A stretch of DNA of 64,000 nt from Hirudinaria manillensis (Eukaryota; Annelida; Clitellata; Hirudinida; Hirudinidae), in the NCBI GenBank assembly GCA_034509925.1, contig CM067534.1, positions 1,466,501 through 1,530,500 of the forward strand, given 5' to 3'. Below are positions 59,826 to 64,000 of this stretch, in pieces (the stretch's first letter is position 1; every line of letters begins with the position of its first letter). The notes beneath the pieces are model-generated. The model searched no databases, was not told the DNA's origin, and saw only the letters and a program-made list of their open reading frames with translations. The position numbers and the translations under genes are program-made.

Positions 59826-61330
59826 ACTCAACAAAAACAACTAAACATTGAACTGATTCAACTAATAGACAAATAAATGGCTCCTTATTTGTCCATTTGT
59901 TCGATCGGTAACATTGTCCAATAACATTGTGCGAAAGAAGCTCATTGAAGTGAACCCTGAAGAAGAGGTGTTGACAATCTTTATCATCGCAACTATCAAC
60001 TCGTCACTGTTTAAAAAATAAAAGATTCATTAAAAAAAGATTGTTGTTGTGTTGCATAAAAGTATAAACTTGCATTAAACGTATCAAACTATTTCATAAT
60101 TGATTAATGTTCAGGGTACTATTCAGAGACTTTGGTTGTGAACCTCGACAAATAGAATAATCTAGAAAAGCAGAGCGAGAGTGAGAGAAACAGCAGATTC
60201 AAACAGAAGACTTAGACAATTAGGCATTGCATATCTTTCAAGCCATCGGAGCTTTCAATAAACCTGACCTTTCATAATTAGTTTGAGGACCCTGGGTTAT
60301 TACACTATGAATCGGCGCTATATGAATGGTCGGAGTGCAGGGTGAAAAATGAATTAAATCAAGAAATTAAATTAGAATTCTTCAAACATGATATCAAAAT
60401 TGACATCTTTAAATACATAATTACGCCAACTTCATTTCGGTTGGACATAGGCAAGTTTTTCAAAAGTATCAATAAACACAAATATGTCTAGAAATTCTTG
60501 AAAATAACTTTAATCAAAAGCTTCCAGAGGTTTTTGTCCAATCCAACAATTTAAGAGCAAATTTGTTAGAATTGTTAGCTTCTAGCTCGATGAAAATCCA
60601 GCTGAATGAACTTTCTTAGCCTTCCTATCATTTACAGAGGAAGGGCATTAAGGACATCTTGCTTCATGGCTACCAGCTAACATGGCTAACTTTTCAAAAG
60701 TTTTGAAAAATTCGATTTTGAGATTTGATCCGTCGAACAATGCGAAATAAAAGCATGTGAAAATCAGCTTCAACCTGGTTGGTAATTCTAACGATAACTC
60801 TGAAAAATCTGAAAAACGAAACTCGGGGGATGAATAAATTTGTTTACTGATTAAATTTTTAATATGTTTTTACCATTCATAGAGATCATTACAATATTAA
60901 GTCGAGGTATTTCGCTTTTTAAAAATAAGGCATAAATGAACGGTTCCAAAATATTTCATTATAGTTGATATTAGTTGGTTGACCTTAACCCTAACCCAAC
61001 CCTGCTAAAATTAGTTAAGAAAATGAAATTAAAAATTAAAAAACTCCAATTGTGTTTCTGTACAATGTAAGGATGGAAAGAATGAGAAATACCTAAAACT
61101 ATTGGGTGAACTTTGACACAAGAGAAGGCCTTACTTTTTATATTGTAAATCTACTTATAAGTCGATTCTTAGCCGATATTTTCGGACTTCGTTTCAAAAA
61201 GGAAGGTACATTTAATATTTATATATATCCTTGCATTCCATGACCTTTCAATGAAATAGAGCAAAATTTATTTGAACTATTTATTTGAAATCATTTTACA
61301 TCCATCTGTAGTCACTGGTTTTAGCACGCC
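59826..61330. other. intergenic between globins 3 and 4
   Basis: Holds the reversed globin fragment at 60464-60684 and CCCTAACCC-type telomere-like units near 60986-61003. Otherwise AT-rich with nothing recognised. Confidence 0.55.
60464..60684 (-). pseudogene. inverted 3'-terminal globin fragment
   Basis: The reverse complement of this stretch matches the end of globin 4: the last ~50 coding bases (GGTAGCCATGAAGCAAGATG versus GGTAGCCATGATGCAAGGTG, through the stop), the 3' UTR and flank to about 62335. It includes TCATTCAGCTGGATTTTCAT and GAGCAAATTTGTTAGAATT-type sequence. Only exon 3 and the 3' side are present, so it is a fragment. Together with the original it forms inverted repeats flanking globin 4. 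Confidence 0.85.
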
Positions 61331-62178
61331 ATGATACCAAAGATTCTCATCGTTTTGGGCGGTGTTCTGATTAGTTCCACTTTCGCTCTGCGCAATGGAC
61401 ACGAGGCTCAATGCACGGCAGGAGACGCAAAGACTGTTCAAAATGAATGGAATACCCTTTGGAAAAATAGCGATTCCACTTTCAAAATCCTGCTAGCGAA
61501 AAGGAATATTTTGCTGTGAGTTAATACAACTCCAGGCTGCATTTTCAATTGGTCGATAAATTTAATGGTGACACATTTGAGATTTGATCTTCTATATTTT
61601 GAAAAATAATTTATATCTCTAATGATTGCATTCTGAATTAATTTGATTCAGTAACCTGGATTAATCTTACTTAATGTGAAGCCACAAATTAAAGACCTCC
61701 AATTTCTTGGTATGCAGAAAATTCAACCGAATCAATAATGGGAAATGTCTTTTTTTTATTTACAGAGTTGTTGAAAACCACCCTGAAACTAAAGCGCTAT
61801 TCGAGAGAGTTAGAGTAGAAGATCCTGATTCTGGTGATTTCGAAGCTCACAGTCTGAGAATATTCAATTACTTCGACCTACTTGTCAATCAGCTTCACGA
61901 TGGAGAAGTTCTCAAAAACTTGAGCGAACATCTCGGGCATCAACACGCTGCCAGAACTGGTGTGCTCGGAAGGCATTTTTTGGTAAGTGATCATTTCGTT
62001 CAGATGTGTACATGTTACATGAATGATGTATTCCATGCATGACTTCAAACATTCTCAGACCATCAAATCCATTGTCATGGATGTTCTGGCATTCGCTATT
62101 GATGACTTCCATGAATTGTCGTGGGATGCTTGTCTGGTAGCCATGATGCAAGGTGTCCTTGATGCCATTCCTCTGTAG
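61331..62178 (+). CDS. annelid extracellular globin 4
   Basis: Exons 61331-61515, 61766-61982 and 62059-62178 (TAG), intron phases 2 and 0. Signal peptide MIPKILIVLGGVLISSTFA; QCTAGDAKTV carries the N-terminal cysteine; EWNTLW is the A-helix motif; the distal His is in FEAHSLRI, the proximal His in EHLGHQH, and the C-terminal cysteine in WDACLVAM. A divergent paralogue that resembles globin 5 in its N-terminal region (GDAK-VQ-EWNT-W). Flanked by inverted repeats 60464-60684 and about 62130-62335. Confidence 0.93.
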
Positions 62179-63096
62179 ACTGAAATGATAGGACGGCCAA
62201 GAAAGTTCATTCAGCTGGATTTTCATCGAGCTTCTAAATTCTAACAAATTTGCTCTTAAATTGTTGGATTGGAAGTTTTTGATTAAAGTTATTTTCAAAA
62301 ATTTATAGACATATTTGTGTTTATTGATACTTTCTATGTAGGAAAAATGTAGTTTAATTGCTAGATTAATACGAGTATGTATTACATTTCCATAAGAGAA
62401 CCTCATCAGTTTAACCTAAACTACATCATTTTCATCCATACTATATAATTTTACGTAGTATTACAAATTAAACGGGAACCCACTGCAAGTTTAGAACTCA
62501 TAATCTCATAACAAATAAATCAAAATAAATGAAATAAAAAGAAAAAAATCTCAAGAATATTGTTCACAAAGTCCGAAGTTTTTACTTGGAGTCCGTCTCC
62601 TATTTACATAATTATTTGCTCCATTCTGTTGCGTTAAAACATTCTATTTCTTGAGATTTATTCACTAATTTTAAATAAACTTCAACAAATCCAACTAAAT
62701 AAAACCGAAGCCAACATCCCGAATTTGTTACAAAAGTCATTTCGAACGGTGAAATCATTCTCTCGTAAAACAGACATTTCGTACATAATTTATAATATAA
62801 TAATACAGGATTTACAAAATAATAATTTATAATTTATGATGTAATAATAAAAACATTTTCATAATGTTTTGTTTTGTTGCTCTTGATTGAGCTTTTCTTT
62901 TCGAAAATTCCTTCGTTTTATAGTCTGTAGTTATCTGATCAAAGAAATCGTACTTACAATTCAACGGTAGCTTAAAATGAATTTAAATTGCCTAAAGCAG
63001 TTACTCAGGTCTGCAAGAACTTTGAAATGAAGCAGCACCCTTTGGCAACCCAAGACGATTCAAATATCTGTTCATTCCCACAAATTCTATTACGCC
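62179..63096. other. intergenic between globins 4 and 5
   Basis: The first 155 bp are the globin 4 3' flank that also occurs inverted at 60464. The rest is AT-rich and featureless, up to the globin 5 promoter. Confidence 0.6.
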
Positions 63097-63971
63097 ATGA
63101 GAGCGAAACTTCTCATTATTTTGAGTTTAGCTTTGGTCCGAGCAATATTCGCTGGTCGGTACCATGAAGAGGAATGCAGCAGAGGAGATGCTAAAATCGT
63201 TCAAACGGAATGGAACACGATGTGGTTCAAAAGCGGAACACGTTTCAAGATCGAATTGTCCAAAAGAATCATCTTTCTGTTAGTTGAACTCATTTGATTC
63301 GTTAATCAATTTTGTAACAGGTTTTCGAGCAAATATTGTTTCGTATCGTTTGAGACTCCAAATTCTATCTTTTCGATTGAAGCAGTCGCTTTATGTCGGT
63401 TAATTTGTTTAATTTAATTTAATATGCAACCTATTTCACTAAAATATATTACATTTGGCATTCAGGGTGGTAGAAATTCATCCTGAATCCGTAGAACTTT
63501 TCCGAGGGGTAGGAATCGATGATCCTAATTCTGGCGAATTCGAAGCCCATTGCCTTAGGATTATCAATCAGATGGACCACATGGTCAATCTGTTGACTAA
63601 CAAAGAAGCACTTCGAAAAGCGAGTGAACATCTGGGAAATCAACACGCAGTGAGACCTGAAGTGTACGGAAGATATTTTGAGGTCCAATGAGTTACTTGT
63701 CGTGCTAGACATGATTATATTGTCTTCATTGCAATCTCTTCTTTCAAAACTTTCGCTAGGGTTTCCCGAGTTTCTGTCTCTGTTGATTACGATTTAAATA
63801 ATATCTCTAAAAATGTTTATTTTGTAGTAATTATGAATAATGTCTTCTTTTCAGACGTTTATTGAAGTCGCAATGAATAATCTTGTTCACAACGTCGATA
63901 ATCTCCACCACTTCTCCTGGAATAGCTGCATGAAGCTCATTTTCCAAGGAGTATTCGATGCTCTTCCATGA
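63097..63971 (+). CDS. annelid extracellular globin 5, with a free cysteine after the distal histidine
   Basis: Exons 63097-63278, 63466-63682 and 63855-63971 (TGA), intron phases 2 and 0; donor GTTAGT at 63279. Signal peptide MRAKLLIILSLALVRAIFA; ECSRGDAKIV; A-helix EWNTMW. Exon 2 has the distal His in FEAHCLRI, and the next residue is Cys. The proximal His is in EHLGNQH and the C-terminal cysteine in WNSCMKLI. In annelid globins a free cysteine one residue after the distal His marks A2-type chains reported to bind sulphide. The other four globins have Ala or Ser there. The gene is complete just before the window ends. Confidence 0.93.
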
Positions 63972-64000
63972 TAAGTTCAAATGTCGGCTCCCGACAACGT

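Noticed and set aside
61912..62406. 164-codon open frame antisense to globin 4
   Set aside because: It overlaps globin 4 exons 2-3 and its intron; no family features, and the plus-strand exons are unambiguous.

Overview
This is an animal nuclear genome window and most likely annelid. The strongest evidence is at 52-64 kb: five tandem genes for secreted, annelid-type extracellular globins. Each has a signal peptide, an N-terminal and a C-terminal cysteine placed to form the family's disulfide, and the classical globin intron positions (B12.2 and G7.0). The DNA is AT-rich, introns are mostly short (60 bp to 1 kb), and GAT/ATG, AAT and ATT microsatellites are common. A clitellate or leech-like annelid is plausible, but species is not determined. 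There is no prokaryotic, organellar or CRISPR signal.

Layout. (1) 0.36-8.14 kb, plus: an EPS8 orthologue (PTB, SH3, C-terminal helical domain), with a decayed pogo/Tigger-type transposon in its second intron. (2) 9.46-17.25 kb, minus: a SHANK-type postsynaptic scaffold (ubiquitin-like N-domain, ankyrin repeats, PDZ, long proline/serine-rich tail) converging on EPS8; it lacks SH3 and SAM domains. (3) 17.3-21.9 kb: GAT microsatellites, an imperfect inverted repeat, TTAGGG-like repeats and two weak candidate exons. (4) 21.88-32.94 kb, minus: Polybromo (six bromodomains, two BAH domains, HMG box), about 37 exons. (5) 33.26-35.83 kb, plus: MBD4, the methyl-CpG-binding T:G/U:G glycosylase, divergent from Polybromo across about 313 bp. 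(6) 39.61-43.86 kb, plus: the single TEAD/Scalloped transcription factor. (7) 44.67-50.40 kb, plus: an 11-finger C2H2 zinc-finger protein. (8) 52.2-64.0 kb: globin genes 1 to 5 (all plus), a globin relic, an inverted 3'-terminal globin fragment, and a duplicated block showing birth-and-death evolution.

How genes relate. EPS8 and SHANK are both actin/postsynaptic-type adaptors in a convergent pair. Polybromo (PBAF chromatin remodelling) and MBD4 (DNA repair at methylated CpG) are a divergent pair that may share a promoter. The globins would assemble into a secreted multi-subunit blood haemoglobin.

The most striking signal is a 20-bp minisatellite (42841-43207) in an intron of the TEAD gene. 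Nearly every unit carries a TEAD recognition motif (TGGAATG) one base from a consensus AP-1 site (TGAGTCA): 18 pairs in a row, inside the gene for the TEAD factor itself. Other unusual features are 17 tandem copies of a 3' splice-site sequence in a Polybromo intron, several GC-AG introns, a sulphide-type free cysteine in globin 5, and loss of key domains or residues in SHANK and EPS8. Exon coordinates were worked out by hand from splice signals, reading phase and remembered family sequence; no alignment or transcript data were available.
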